Positions 42,001 to 57,000 of a stretch of DNA of 64,000 bases are shown piece by piece. Origin of the DNA: Antedon mediterranea (taxonomy: Eukaryota > Echinodermata > Crinoidea > Comatulida > Antedonidae). Below the pieces are notes generated by a model, which was given only the letters and a program-made list of their open reading frames with translations, was not told where the DNA came from and did no database searches. Location: NCBI RefSeq assembly GCF_964355755.1, contig NC_092672.1, positions 26,348,501 to 26,412,500 on the forward strand. The letters run 5' to 3'. Both the position numbers and the translations under genes were made by a program. How positions within the stretch are numbered: position 1 is the first letter of the stretch; each line of letters opens with the position of its first letter.

Positions 42001-45000
42001 CTATCGCATCATCGATGGTCATATATAGGAGAAAAGTTGTTTTTGTGCTCCTTTAAACATTCAATATTAGTATTTTGCAAAAAGAAGTTGCTATAGCAAC
42101 CATGCATGGGTTATATGAAATAATACATAATTGATTGGGAAACTCAATTTCATTTTTCCCCTGATCAATTCTTTTGATAAAATATCCATCACTACTGAAT
42201 AGTTGTAGTTTCCCACAACTTGAAATGATGATGTTACCATACCTATCAACTACAATTTCATGTGGTAACCTCACATTACCATCTTCATCTCCTTTATTTA
42301 TGAACATTTTCAGTTTCTTGTTCATGTTGTCATAAAATAACACTTGATCATTTCCTAAATCGGCTACAAGTACGTTGCCAGTTCTTGTCAGTGTAACATC
42401 AAGATATTGACTAGTTGGTTTATTTTGGTTTTTAATCTTCTCCAACATTTTACCACTACTAATGTCAAACACAAACACACATGCGATGTTAACCAAATCT
42501 GTTACATATATAACATTAGCTGACTCATCTATGTGAATACCCCATGGATTTTCCAATACACCCTTACCAATGAATTTGATCACATGACCATTCATATCAC
42601 ATATTTGAATACATTTATTATTATTACCATTATCACAGAATGCTATGTGATCATTCTTCATTGTGTACAGTCTTTTAACTTCAACACCTCTTGGTAGTCT
42701 AATCTTGTTCAGATATTCTCCTGATTGTTGGTACTTGTGAATTTCATTTGTGCCAAATGAAACCAGCAAGCAGTCATCATCACATTTTGCTATTCCACAA
42801 GGATTTTCCTCTAGTCTGATAGCAAGTGGTGTAATGTTTCCTATGTTACTTTCTTTCAGTATATCAGTTAGATGTTTGTTTCTGACAAAGTTAATTTGCC
42901 TCTTACTGTCGTTTCTCTTGATTTCTTCAGATTTATTAGTTTGATCCTTTAGTGTGTTTAATACAATCTTGCTTGATTTCATAGCATTTGATGGTTCACT
43001 GTTTAATAATTTGTGTAAGAAATTCAAGTTTGTATTTAATTCAGAATTGATTTTTTCTATTTTTTCCATTTGTACATCATAACCTTCCATTTCATTTTTG
43101 TAGATTTCTTCAACTTTTTTCTTCATTTCATCTCCTTTTTGGTGGATTGTTTGTACCATTTCTTGAACTGTGTTATCAATTACTGCAAGACTTGTCCTTT
43201 TACTATTTTCTAGTTTGCTAACGTTCTCTGTAACTACTTTCAGTACATTTTCCATTTTGTGTATGGATTCATTGGCAGCTGTCTTCAATTCTTCTGATGA
43301 TTCCTTAAACATTTTGAAGGCTGTTACGATGTTAACTAATTCATGTTTTCCGTCTTCTGCTGCATGTTTAGCTTCAGTGCATTCTATGCATACTGGTTCT
43401 TTACATTTGGTGCAATACATTTGTAATGGTTGAGTATGAAAAGGACACAGCAAGGCAGTGCATTCATTTTTATCATTTATTTCATGTTGTTTGACAGTTT
43501 CTAAGAGGTTGTTAAGAAGTGTATTTGGTGCAAGTTTTTGAGGACCTCCTTCTGGGATGGGATACGACTTGCGACAAGTAGGGCATGTTAGCTTGCCATG
43601 ATTGGTTTGAACCCATTCATCTAAACACTTTAGACAGAAACTATGATGGCAGCTTAGTGATTTTGGATCTTCTAGCCTTCCACTACAGATAGAACATTCT
43701 AGTACTTTTTCATCGATCTCTCCAAGTAGACTTATGTCTTTGCTAGCCATCCTGCAACAGTAATACATAACATATTTGTATGATACATCTTCATCTACCA
43801 GATTTTACATAATTGAGATTCCCTCAATATACCAAGAATGTGCGTGCCTAAGATCTGGCAATAATTTACATGGTATGTATGTAGAACCGACATACCATAT
43901 TATTTGTCCTTTATTACAAAAAATAAAAAGACAATCAATATTTAGAATTTCTCTCTCGTAGTTTCGTAACTATATTTTTTGTTTTTATCGTTCCATTAAA
44001 ATGCATGAATAATGGGCAGTCCAAATGATGGTGTTAATTAATAAAAATGGTAATTGTCAGCACTAATTGGTGCTTCAATTTTGTCACCTTAAACTGTTTA
44101 TTTAGTAGGCATATAGACCTATCAATTAAATAACCAACTAAATATAACTACTGTTTATTTAGTAGGCATAGACCTATCAATTAAATAACCAATAACTAAA
44201 TATAACTACTGTTTATTTAGTAGGCATAGACCTATCAATTAAATAACAGATAACTAAATATAACTAATCAAATAAAATTATATTACCTAAAAGCTATTTA
44301 TTTTCAATTATTTTTGTTAAATACCTTTTACTTTGCAGCTCAAAAGTTACTTTTAAAATCGAAAACCGATATTTTCTAGAAATTAAATAAAGTTGGTTTT
44401 TCCACTTTGGAACTTCCTTTCATCACATGATCAGAGCCGTTTACAAATGCCTGTAAAATAGCTGTGACGCTTTCAAAATTGGTCAAGCATAACATGACTA
44501 ACTTAAAACAGTTCAAACCATTTTTTTATACACATACATAGGAAGAATAATTATTCATACAGGATGCGAAACAAATTTCTCATGCTTTTGAACTAATTCA
44601 TTTTTCACACTACTATGTTACAACAGTAGTATGAAATAAAATAAAATAATGAAATGAAATGAAATAAAATAAAATAAAATAAAATAAAAACATACTGTAC
44701 TATGACAAATTATTTTTTTATGTTCTGAAATATTTTATTGATTTACAAACATGCAACAAATTGTTTCAAATATGTACTTTGTTTCAGTTTAACTTAAGAA
44801 AGAGTAAAACATGCGTATGAAACAACTAAATATTAATGCTGGTGTGTTTTTTTATCAAGATTTCAATTTACAAAAGTCCTGTAAAAACATCAACATTTTC
44901 TACAGAAATGTTTAAACTGCTCAAACCTGGTTACAACTTTTTAGAAGTTGTTACTATTTGGAAAGTTATGCTGATGTGAACATGATTAATCTCTTACAGT

Positions 45001-48000
45001 GCAAATGATGAGATTATCAACCCAGTGGTTTAGGAGGAGAGAGAGTAGTCATGTATCTATTTCTGTACTATTATTACAACAATTTTAGATAAATATTTAT
45101 TATTTTCACACATATTTGTTACGAACACTGTGGAAATTCAGAAAAGTAACAGTTTGTTTCAACTCTCTTTCTCTCTCTCTATGCTAATTTGAAGCAGGTT
45201 TACTGTGATTGAATGTCAAACTCTGGTACATATATAACATTCGTCCCTGCCGGCTATGTGAATACCTGATGGATTTATCAACACACCTTTACCAATAAAT
45301 TTGATCACATAACCATTCAATCACATACTTGAATGCATCTAATTACCGTTATTATTATTATTATTCAAAGAATGCTACAGTATTTCGTACAGTCTGTGTA
45401 ATACACCTGAGGATTCATGATGCTCGGAGACAACACCACACAAATAAATACCACTTCACTAACAGATATAAATTGGTGTAATTTCTCCTATGTTACTTTT
45501 TTTCAGTATATTAGGTAGAAGTTTGTTCCTGATAAAGTTAATTTGTCTCCTACTATCACTGTCTTCAATTTCTTTGAACGTATCGATTTTACCCTGTAGT
45601 GACTTTAATACAAATTCACTCGATTTCATAGCATTTGATGGTTCACTCTTTAATAACTCATTTAAGAAATTCAAGTTTTTGTTTAACTCAGAATTGTTTT
45701 TTAGCATTTTTTCTATTTGTACCTCATAACATTCCTTTTCATTTTTGTAGATTTCTTCAACCCTTTTCTTCATTTCATCTCCTTTTTGCTGGATTGTTTG
45801 TACCATTTGTTGAACTGTGTTATCAATATCTGCAAGACTTTTCCTAACATTTTCTTCTAGTTTGCTAACGTTCTCTGCAACTACTTTCAGTACATTTTCC
45901 ATTTTTTGTATGGATTCATTGGCAGCTTTCGTCAATTCTTCTGACGATTCCTTAAATATTTGAAATGCATTTCCAATGGTAATTAATTCATGTTTTCCAT
46001 CATCCCATGACATTATACATTTCATTTGAATATTGTTTTTGTGTATGGGTACTTTACATTTTGTGCAATACATTTCCAATGGTTCAGTATAAGAAGGACA
46101 TGACAGGTCCATGCATTCATCATCACTACTTAATGCAGGATTTGTTTCAAGTTCATCAATCATGTCAAAGAGCTTGTTACAATATGTACTTTCATGTCGT
46201 TGGATGATTTCTATAAGATTGTTGATAAGTGTATTTGGCGCAAGTTTTTGAAGCCCACCAACAGGAATGGTATGGGACTCACGACAAGTAGGGCATGTAA
46301 GCTCTCCATTGTTGGTATTCACCCATTTCTCTAAACACTTTAGACAGAAACTATGATGGCAGTTAAGTGATTTTGGGTCTTCCAGCCTTTCATTACAGAT
46401 AGAACATTCTAGTACTTTCTCATCTATATTTCCAAGTAGACTTAAATCTTTGCTAGCCATTCTGCAATAGTAATGGGTGACAAGTTATTTTATACCTTAA
46501 TCTACCAAATTTGACATAATTGACATTACCACAATATACCAAGAATTGCTAAGATCTGAAAATTGTTTACGTAATTTATGTAGAACCGACATATATCATA
46601 TCATTTATTCTTGATTCCATTTGATCTTTCAATATTCCTTTCTTCTTGATCTTTTCCCTTAATTGTCAAGAGTACTTTGCAACTCAAATGTTGGTGTTAA
46701 ATAATTAATTAATAACGATTAAATGCTTCAATCAAGTTCTTAAAACATTCCTATAGTAAACCTAATTAATTAATAAATAATATGATATATATTTAATAGC
46801 AATTTAATACAATTATTTATATTAAATACCTTGTACTTTGCAGCTCAAAAGTTACTTTAAAACGGATCTTTTTTAGAAATGAAAAAAAGTTGATTTGCCA
46901 CTTTATTCTTATTCACTTTATCACATGAACAAAGCATTCTTCAATGTCTGTAAACGTGTGACGATTTCCAAATTAGTCATGCAGAACATGTTAAACTTAA
47001 AACACTACAGTTTTAGACAATTGATTTTTCAACTTGTACTGTAGCCAACAGGAAGCACATGACTATAATTACAGGATGGCAAACCAATTGGCTTTTATGC
47101 TTTTACTATTAAATATCACTATATCATAGTATACTGTAGCTACCTAAGGCTGGGTTTCAAATGTAGTTTAAAACCTTCCAGTAAAATTCTGATCATTTTC
47201 ATAATGCATTACCCTAGACACCACTGTCTCCCTATATTCACCAACATCCCCTAACCCCACCCCCAAACCTTGCCTCAGACTCCACCTCAATCACAACCCA
47301 CACCTTTTTTTTAAATAACTTTTAAAACCTTTCCCTATCCAATTTCAGTTATATTCGTATCCCACTACTCTGTAAACATAACTCCTCAGTTGCAGTTTTC
47401 AGATGTAGTTTAAAATATTTCCAGTCCAATTCTGATCTTTTTTTTTAATAGCAATTAAGGTAGGGCAAGAGTTAGTCAGAAGCTCATAGTTGAACTGATG
47501 ATAGAATTGTAGGTGAAAACCTTTCCAAGATAGTTCTGGTCAGCTTGATACCCCAGTACCTTGTCCCAGTCACGATCCACCGACTCTTATCCCTCTGCAG
47601 GATGGTTCAAAAGTAGTGGATGTTCCCAGGACAATTCTGGTCATGTTTATACTTCATTAGACCAAAACGCCGGTAACTACTTAATACGCTTGATCCATCA
47701 CTCCCAGCCCACAACCTCTCAGTGGCATTTTTCAATTATAGTTGCCAGTTACAATTTCGGTCATTTTTCAACTCTTTCCTGGGGGTGATTGTAATACTAA
47801 AAAAAATAAAATAGTATAATAAAATATAATAAAAAAATATAATAGTCCACCACCCCCCGCCCTAGCAACAATTTCCCATCCCCAACAACCTCCCGACTCG
47901 GCGAGGGGGAGGGGGAGGGGGTAATAGTTTCCTAGTAAAATTGCAGTAATTGTGATTCCTCATGTATGGTTACGTGGACAAATATTCAAGGTGTGAAAAA

Positions 48001-51000
48001 GTGGGCATTTTGGCCCTATTTTGGCTGATAATTGGATCCTGAAAATGTTGAAACTTCATATAAATCTAGTGCAATTGCGGTCATTTTTTAGTGTATAGAT
48101 GCAGTAGGAAAAATGTGTACAACAAACCCTCTTCCCTCTTGATATAAATAGATAATTAATACTGTAGCTCTAGCTTCTATGACTCTTTTATAACAAGCTT
48201 ACAAAGGTTATTCTAGTTCTGTAAAACTTGCACTGCATTGTTGATGGGAGACAATATGCATTATGTTTGCAAATATATGGTATAAATTCAATCAATTCAT
48301 CTGTATTGGTCTAATTTGTACACCAATCAGAAAGTCTTATTTTTGTTGGTTTATGCACTGCAGACTAGATATAAACATTTATAAAAAGATGATTCAACAT
48401 TGAAATACAATAACAAATGTATTTATACAAATTATTCTGTATATACAGAGAAAAATTGTTATGGTCCAGATATAAAAATAATCCAGGTGTTCTCTCCTAT
48501 AGTTATTATCTATCTTTATAAGTAACAATAGATTGTAAAACCAATGACTTATTAGAGAGGTTTCGCAATCTTACGAATACGATAACGAAAACAGATACAT
48601 CACGCACACGTATTCGTTTTCGTAAGCCAGTAAAAATATGTTTCTCATGGCAACGAAATATTGAGGGCGCCATCCAAAATATGGTAAATATGAGCGAAGC
48701 GCAGGTACGTGTTGCTTGGCTGACTAGGCCTCCTAGCATAACATCAAAGCGAGTGAGGACTGCTATTTATCAAAATTGACCTGGCATTTTAGTAAATTAC
48801 TTTCAACTAGATGGTACGCTCTCTTCGCTCGCGTACCATCTAGGTCGTGCCCACAGATGGTTCTTGAATACACAGTAGTAATTTCAGCGTAACATAACTG
48901 GCGATTTCAAATGTACTACAGTATTATATAATACATTGTCGTTTACAGAAACGAATAAATAGACACAATGATTTATGTAGTCAACTAAAATTAGCACCCT
49001 GGGAATTACTTCCGAAGGAGAAACTTATCACAAAATGAGTCCAAATTTTTGATTTGGACTCATTTAAAGAAACCCAATTTGTGTTTTGTATGTAACATTA
49101 GGTTTGAGGGATGGGAAAGCGGATAGGTACAAAGAGGAACAATTTTTAAATATTCTTTATCCACTCAGTAAGGAAATATTTTGTTCATGTTTTATAGGCC
49201 TATAAATAATATACCTCTAAATACAGTAAAACATTTGCGATTTAATACTTTGTTAAAACTGTCACTGTCATAATCGATTGAAATATTAAAGTACATGTCA
49301 CGATACACCACTACGACGTTTATATTATTGGTAATTATTAATTAATAATTAATACAAAGGTTGAGAGGGAACTGTCAGTATACAGTGAAGCCTAACCACA
49401 ATCTCAGTAATAAAGTTTATTTGTATATATTTTTATATTACATCTAACAGTACGAACATTTACAGTAAGAAATGTTCGATTCAAATGAGGACCAAAAATA
49501 GTTAATAGGTATTTACAGTATTGTCAAAGTATTGCAAGTTTATTCTCAAAGGGCCCATATATTTACCTACCGTATGTGTTAAATCAAGGGCTCATAAATT
49601 TACCTACGTGTGTGGCGTGTGGCGCAGTGTGTTGGACGTTGGACTACCGATCGTCAGACCTAGGTTCGAATCCAACTCTCGCCGCATTGCTTGTATCCGT
49701 AGGCAAGATACTTTACTTACGTTGCCTCTCTCCACCCAGGTGTATAAATGGGTACCCAGTTAGATCTAGACACAACTGCGCTGGTTACCGGCTGCATTAT
49801 GGGAGTATGTTTCCATACGTGTTTGATCCCAAAAAATACTGGGGTAACAATGCTTGTAAAGCGCCTTTGAGCATGATTACTCATGAAAAGGGCGCTATAT
49901 AAATCTGGTATTATTATTATTATATTATTATTAAACCAAACTCTGGCAGACTGAGAGATTGGGATGTTCCATTCATCGCAAATCAATACATTTGTATAAT
50001 CGTATATTAAATCTATCAAAATAGTATTTTTTAAAGAAAATCGGCCTGTCTTCAACATTATGATGCTGTACTCTTGCTGTTCAACCGGTTTTCAGCTATT
50101 AAAAACAATTATCGTAGGAGGAGATAGGAAAATGCAAAGTCTCCTCGCATTTTTGTGGCGGGTATTTTTCAAGATGGACATCCATTAGACAGTGTATACC
50201 ACGATCGGAAAACACCCCTATTTGGGGAAAATCGTTGAACCTAAATTCGTTTTAATCGTCAATAACTAATTATCTAACTTAATTTAATTAGTAAACAGGG
50301 TTACATCAGGTGGTTAAAATCAGTACCGAAAGTACGAACCAACTTTATATACCATCGAGTAAAAATTCTAGAAGTAAGGCACGATTTACCGAATTTTGCC
50401 CTTAAGTAAATTTATATATCTAGATAACTCTATAATTATATTATAGTCATAAATCATTCCTGATTCAAATGCAAAATGTGCAAAATATCAAAAACTATAC
50501 TCGTTTTGTAGTTAAGAATATGTCTGGTGATATTCGTCAACACGAATACGCTTTACGAATATGAAATAGGGATCAGCTCAAAAGTTTCACAAATGTGTGA
50601 CGTATCCATTTTCGTTATCGTATTCGTAAGGTTGCGAAACCTCTCTAATAAGTCATTGGTTTTACAATCTATTATAACAATATGTACGACTTTGATGGAA
50701 AAAAGTGTTCTTTATAAAGACGGTGAGCAGTTCCAGAGAGTATATGTTTAACCAAAAATGATTTATTTGTTCATTAATGTTTATCAATAAATCTTTAGAA
50801 TTACTCGCTTTGGCTACAGCATAATCAATTATTTGCGCAACTAATAATGCAAATAATAAAATATTAAGTTGTCATCAACAATTTTTATAGCAGCAAAACA
50901 TGAGTCATATGGAATGATAAATGACCAGTCTGAAAAATCTCCCTGATCAATTCTTTTGATAAAATGTCCATCTCTACCAAATAGTTGTAGTTTCCCAATA

Positions 51001-54000
51001 CTTGCAATGATGATGTTATCATCCTGATCAACTAAAACTTCATGTGGAAACCTCACCTTACCATCTTCATCGCCTTTATCAATAATCACTTTCAATTTCC
51101 TGTTCCTATCATCATATAATAATAATTGATCATTTCCTAAGTCGGTTATAAGTAAGTTTCCAGTTCTTGTAAGTGTAACATTAAGGTATTGACTAGTTAG
51201 TTTATTCTGGTCTTCTATCCTCTTCAACAACTTACCACTGCTAATGTCAAACACAAACACACATGCAAAGTTAAAATCTGTTACATATATAACATTAGCC
51301 GACTCATCTATGTGAATACCAAATGGATTTTCCAATACACCTTTACCAATGGATTTTATCATATGACCATTCATATCACATACTTGAATGCAAGAATGAC
51401 CATCATCACAGAATGCTATGTGGTCATTTTTCATTTTGTACATTCTTTCAACTTTCACACCTTCTGGCAGTGTAATCTTGCTTACATATTCTCCTGATTG
51501 TCTGTACTCGTGAATTGCATTTGTGCCAAATGAAACCAGTATGTAGTCATCGAACTTTGCTATTCCTTGAGGATATCTGTCTATTCTGATAACAAGTGGT
51601 GTGGTTGTAACATTTCCTATGTTATTTCCTTTCAGTATATCAGTTAGACGTTTGTTCCCAATAAAGTTAATTTGTCTCGTACTGTCGTTTTCTTCGATTT
51701 CTTTAAACTTATCGATTTGATCCCGTAGTTTCTTTAATACAATCTCACCTGATTTCATAACAGTTAATCGTTCACTCTTTAATAAGTGATTTAAAAAAGT
51801 AAAATTTGTATTTAATTCAGAATTTATTTTTAGCATTTTTTCTATTTGTGCATCATAACCTTCCTTTTCATTTTTATAGATGTTTTCAACTTCTTTCTTC
51901 ATTTCATCTCCTTTTTGGTGGATTGTTTGTACCATTTCTTGAACTGTGTTATCAATATCTGCAAGACTTCTCTTTTTAGTTTCTTCTAGTTTGTTAGTGT
52001 TCTCTGTAACTACTTTCAGTACATTTTCCATTTTGTGTATGGATTCATTGGCAGCTTTCTTCAATTCTTCTGATGATTCCTTAAACATTTTAAATGCTGT
52101 TACAATGTCAGTTTGTTCATGTACTTCAAACCATGATGTACACTTTGTTTGAGTACATACTATGCATACTGGTTCTTTACATTTGTGAAAATACATTTGT
52201 AATGGTTGAGTGTGAGAAAGGCACAGCACAGCAGTGAATTCATTCTCATCTATTTCATGTTGTTCCATGATTTCTAAGAGGTTGTTAAGGAGTGTATTTG
52301 GTGAAAGTTTTTGAAGACCTCCAACGGGAATGGAATTGATCTTGCGACAATTAGGGCATGTTAGCTTCCCATTGTTGATGTCAACCCATTTTTCCAAACA
52401 CTTCAGACAGAAACTATGATGGCAGCTAAGTAGTTTTGGGTCTTCCAGCCTTCCATTACAGATAGAACATTCTAGAACTTTCTCATCTATATTGCCAAGT
52501 AGACTTAAATCTTTGCTAGCCATCCTGCAATAGTAATAAGTAACACATTGTTACATGCATCCTAGAAAGAGTGGTGGTGGCAAGATTTGCCCTAAAAACA
52601 ACGGCGCAGATCCGTTTTTAATAGTACGGGGACATATCAAAATGAAGTACTGTACATTAGGCTAGAGGGCCGCCAAGGGTCGGAGGCTTCGCCCCCTGGA
52701 AGCCCAGCTCGTTGAGTAATTTATAGGTGGTTTCAATCGATTTCTGAGCACATACAAATTCCGCCCGGAAGAATACAATTATTTTGATTTATGCACTTTT
52801 TAGGCACTAGTCCTGATGCGCCACTGGTTATATTCACGCACAATCTATTCTTCTTAGATACTGGATTTTCTTTAATTACACGCATGACGTATCATAGAAG
52901 TCTTAATACTTTCTATTTAATTTTAAACAATTTAATGATTTTTAAAAAATGAGGGGGAACAATCTCTCTCTAAAAAATATGTGGGGGAAATGTCCCCCTG
53001 TCCCTTCAGGATCTGTGCTGATGCTGACAAATGTATTATAGTCCAGTATGAAATGTAGCCATTTGATAAGTTGCATTTTTCTATATTTGGTAAAATATGT
53101 TGTAGAATAGACATCACTGAATCCAAAAAGTATTTTCTCCATTTTTTTCATACGCAAGGGGGGTTGGCAGCAATTTCAAATTGGCCGCCATTTTGGACAA
53201 AATTGTTTAAAATATTGTAAGTTTATGACATTAAAAGATCTTGTCGAGATAGAAATTCAATCATAAAAGTAACAATAAATGTTCAAATAATATTGCACAT
53301 CATTTTTGGAATTGAACAAGCCAAAATGGCCGCCATTATGCCCAAAATGGTTGCCATTTTATCCAATATGGCCACCTTTTTATCTAAAATGGCCACATAA
53401 ATCAAAATATTTTTTGCTTACTTTTATTTACATATATTTGGTATGTTGTAGAATAGACATCACTGAATCCAAAACACGGTATTTACTCCATTTTTTTTCA
53501 ATTTTAAAATAGCCGCCATTTTTAACAACATTGTTACAAAAATGATGTGAAATATTATTTGAACATTTGTTACTTTTATGATTGAATTTCTATCTCGATA
53601 AGATCTTTTAATGTCATAAACTTACAATATTTTTAACAATTTTGTCCAAAATGGCGGCCATTTTGAAATGGCTGCCAACCACCCTTGCGTATGAAAAAAA
53701 TGGAGAAAATACTTTTTGGATTCAGTGATGTCTATTCTACAACATATCCAAATTTTATCAAGTATAGCAAAAATATCCTAGACTATAATACATGGAGGCC
53801 CACATGCTTGATGTGAAAAGCCAAAAAAATGTCCAGCAACATTGAAATGCTGCTTAGACCTCTGTACATTTCTAAATCTATTTTCTGATCTACTATAATT
53901 AAATTAAATGAACATTAATTTCATGTTACCTTATACTTCGCACCTCAAATGTTAAATGAAGTTAAAACTGATCTTTTCTAAACATTATTAAATGAAGTTG

Positions 54001-57000
54001 GTTTTTCCACTTTGTGACTTCCTACCAGAACAGCAGGCTTTAATGTTTATAAGCTAGTTGTGACGATTTCAAAGTGAGTCATTCAAAAAGTGTTTTTGTT
54101 CAATACCAGCCAACAGACAGTACTTCAATTACAAGAAACAACTCATGCCTTTAAATAAATACATACTTTACATCTTATGTGAAAACGTGTTACATGTATT
54201 CTCCTGTCATGTTCTATTTTTACAATCATGTTTCACTAATTCTGTCAAGTTTTTTAAAAATGTCCATGGCCTTTCATAATCGCTAAATAATGTTATGAGT
54301 AAAATAATAAGTTAAATCAACAAAATGTGCTTTACTTGTTCTGTATTATTTCTATGAATTTGTGATGCACAAAATTGGGTGGCTTGGGTTACTATTTCCA
54401 AGTGCTTAGTAATATTAAACTGTTCTAATGTTAAACGCTACTCAATAATAACTCAAACACAATCAAAGAATTGTAACCCAGGGTTAATATTAGAAGCTTT
54501 ACGGTATATGGGAGTGGATAGCAAGTTACAATTAGAGCTTTTATGCTTTATGATTTTCACTCATTTTTTATTGTTAATTTATTTGGTCCAGGGTATACCC
54601 AAATTTATCATACAACTTTTTAGTCGCGTCAAACGCGACTCTACATCTCACTATGTCGGTTGGTCGTTTGGTTGGTAAACACTAACTCAAATTTGAGCAC
54701 ACGTCTGCAGCCATGTTATGTCCTTGTTTACTTACAGTTTTTAAAAATCACACAAACTTTGTTATAGAATGTAAAATTAATCAATCTTTATCACTACAGA
54801 GTTTTTATTCAGACATTTTATTCACTTATCATTTTTTTACAACTTGCAATGATGATACAGTATTATCAATATCATACTTATCTACTAAACTTTACAGCAA
54901 TGTTCATCGTCTATTTATAAACCTTTTCAGATTCTTGTCCTTATTATCATAAAATAACACTTAATCAATTCCTAAATCTTCTAATGTGCCGCCAAAAGGG
55001 CGTCACCAGTTTATCAACTTGTTTTTTTTTTGTTTTTTTTTTAGTTTTCTATCTTAATCAACTGCTTATTTTAATTATAGAATTAATGTCGAATATGAAC
55101 ATGCATACAACCATATTAATACCCCATGAATTTGTTCACATACTTGAATGCAGGATTTACGATCATCTGTATTGTATTATTATAAAAAAATAACGAGTGA
55201 ATGACCAAACAATCGGCGATTCCGCACAGACCATGTGTGAAGTGGAGGAAAAAAAGTATGATCGTTTTGCTCATTGGTAGCATGCTGCATGAGAGTGTCT
55301 TTTCCGGCCAATTAGAGGTGCCATTTATCATGAATTTTATTTACCATTTCCGGCCAACTAGGGGTTAAAAAAATTTGCTTCCCCCACCGGGGGGGGGGGG
55401 GGGGGGAGTGAGTTGATGGAGCAGTGACCAAAATACTTAGTGTCTAGACAGATCCTGGCTACGGCCCTGATTATTACTTCCAAGTCTCCTTATTGTTTGT
55501 ATCAATTGTATTTATGCCAGAACTAAGCGAATACAACACTTTGCTATTCCAAAAGGACCATATATTAGCGGTGTGATTGTAACATTTCCAATGTTTTTTT
55601 CAATTAGATGTTTGTTTCTGATGAAGTTAACTTGTCTCACACTGTCCTTTTGCTTGATTTCTTTAGATTTATTAATTTGATCTCTCAATGTAGTTAATAC
55701 AATCTTGCTTGATTTCATAGCAGTTGATGGTTCGCTGTTTAATAACTCATTTAAGAAAACCACATTTGTAATTAATTCAACCTTGATATCATGAATTTTT
55801 CTAATTTGTACTGCATAACCTTTCTTTTCATTTTTATAGATTTCTTCTACTTTTTTCTTCATTTCATCTCCTTTTTTCTGGATTGTTTGTACCATTTCTT
55901 GAACTGTGTTATCAATATCTGCGAGACTTCTCTTAATACTACTTTCAGTACATTTTCCATTTTTTGTATGGATTCATTGGCGCTTTTCTTCAATTCTTCT
56001 GAAGTTTCCTTAAACATTTTAAATGCTGTTACAATGTTAATGAGTTCATGTTTTCCATTCCCTGCTTCATGTTTCATTTCAGTACATTCTATGCATATTG
56101 GTACTTTACATTTTGTGCAATACATTTGTAATGGTTGAGAATGAGAAGGACATGTGGAAAGACTCAGGGCAGTGCATTCATTATCATCCTTCTTTTCATG
56201 TTGTTTGATGGTTTCTAAAAGGTTTTTAAGAAGTGTATTTGGTGGGAGTTTTTGAAGCCCTCCAACCGGAACAGAATCAATCTTGCGACAAGTGGGGCAT
56301 GTTGGCTTCCCATTGTTGGTGTCAACCCATTTTTCCAAACACTTCAGACAGAAACTGTGATGGCAGCTAAGTAGTTTTGGGTCTTCCAGCCTTCCATTAC
56401 AGATAGAACATTCTAGAACTTTCTCATCTATATTGCCAAGTAGACTTAAATCTTTGCTAGCCATCCTGCAATAGTAATGAGTAACACATTATTACATGCA
56501 TCCTAGAAAGAGTGGTGGTGCAAGGATTTGCCTGACAAATGTACCACATGGAGACCCACATGCTTGATGTGAAAAGCAACAAAAAAATGTCCAGCAACGT
56601 TGAAATACTGCTTTGATAAACTACAATGTCACACTTATGTAGTATAAATTATGTTAGTGCTCTTCAATGAAATTATTTATTTTTAATTTCAATACTTTTT
56701 TCCAGACAACTATGTCAAAGGTTCCGTAGCTTTAATGTTTGATTCAATGTTTCTTCTAAATTAATGAACACTGTAGACTAATTATTATATTTTCACCACT
56801 ATAGTTTTGTAATCTTAAATGGTTCATACACTAGACCTAAATTTCATTCAAAATATTATTTCTGATCTACTAGTTATAATTAAAGTAAATAAATAAACAT
56901 TAATTTCATTTTACCTTATACTTTGAACCTCACATGTTGTTAGAAATGACATCTGATCTTTGAAAGAAAAATATTTAACATTAATTATCTTTGTAAGCAA

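Larger units (their letters stand above)
48527..50673. mobile_element. TIR element with roughly 70-bp inverted termini
   Basis: AATAGATTGTAAAACCAATG through GCAATCTTACGAATACGATAACGAAAA at 48527-48597 is inverted with about three mismatches at 50603-50673. The 2.1-kb interior lacks a transposase ORF, holds a SINE (49603-49925) and a strong hairpin. Near-identical termini suggest recent insertion or an inverted duplication. No clear target duplication was found. Confidence 0.6.

Noticed and set aside
43751-43768. Upstream start (MYYCCR) for TRIM copy A
   Set aside because: The other copies start at MASKD and a splice acceptor TTGCAG|G lies directly before that ATG, so the extra codons are intronic.
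49620-49700. Functional tRNA gene at the SINE head
   Set aside because: Box A and B are present but stems do not close properly and a SINE body and ATT tail follow.
49521-49902. Two overlapping plus-strand ORFs
   Set aside because: They cross the tRNA-derived SINE and have no coherent protein signal.
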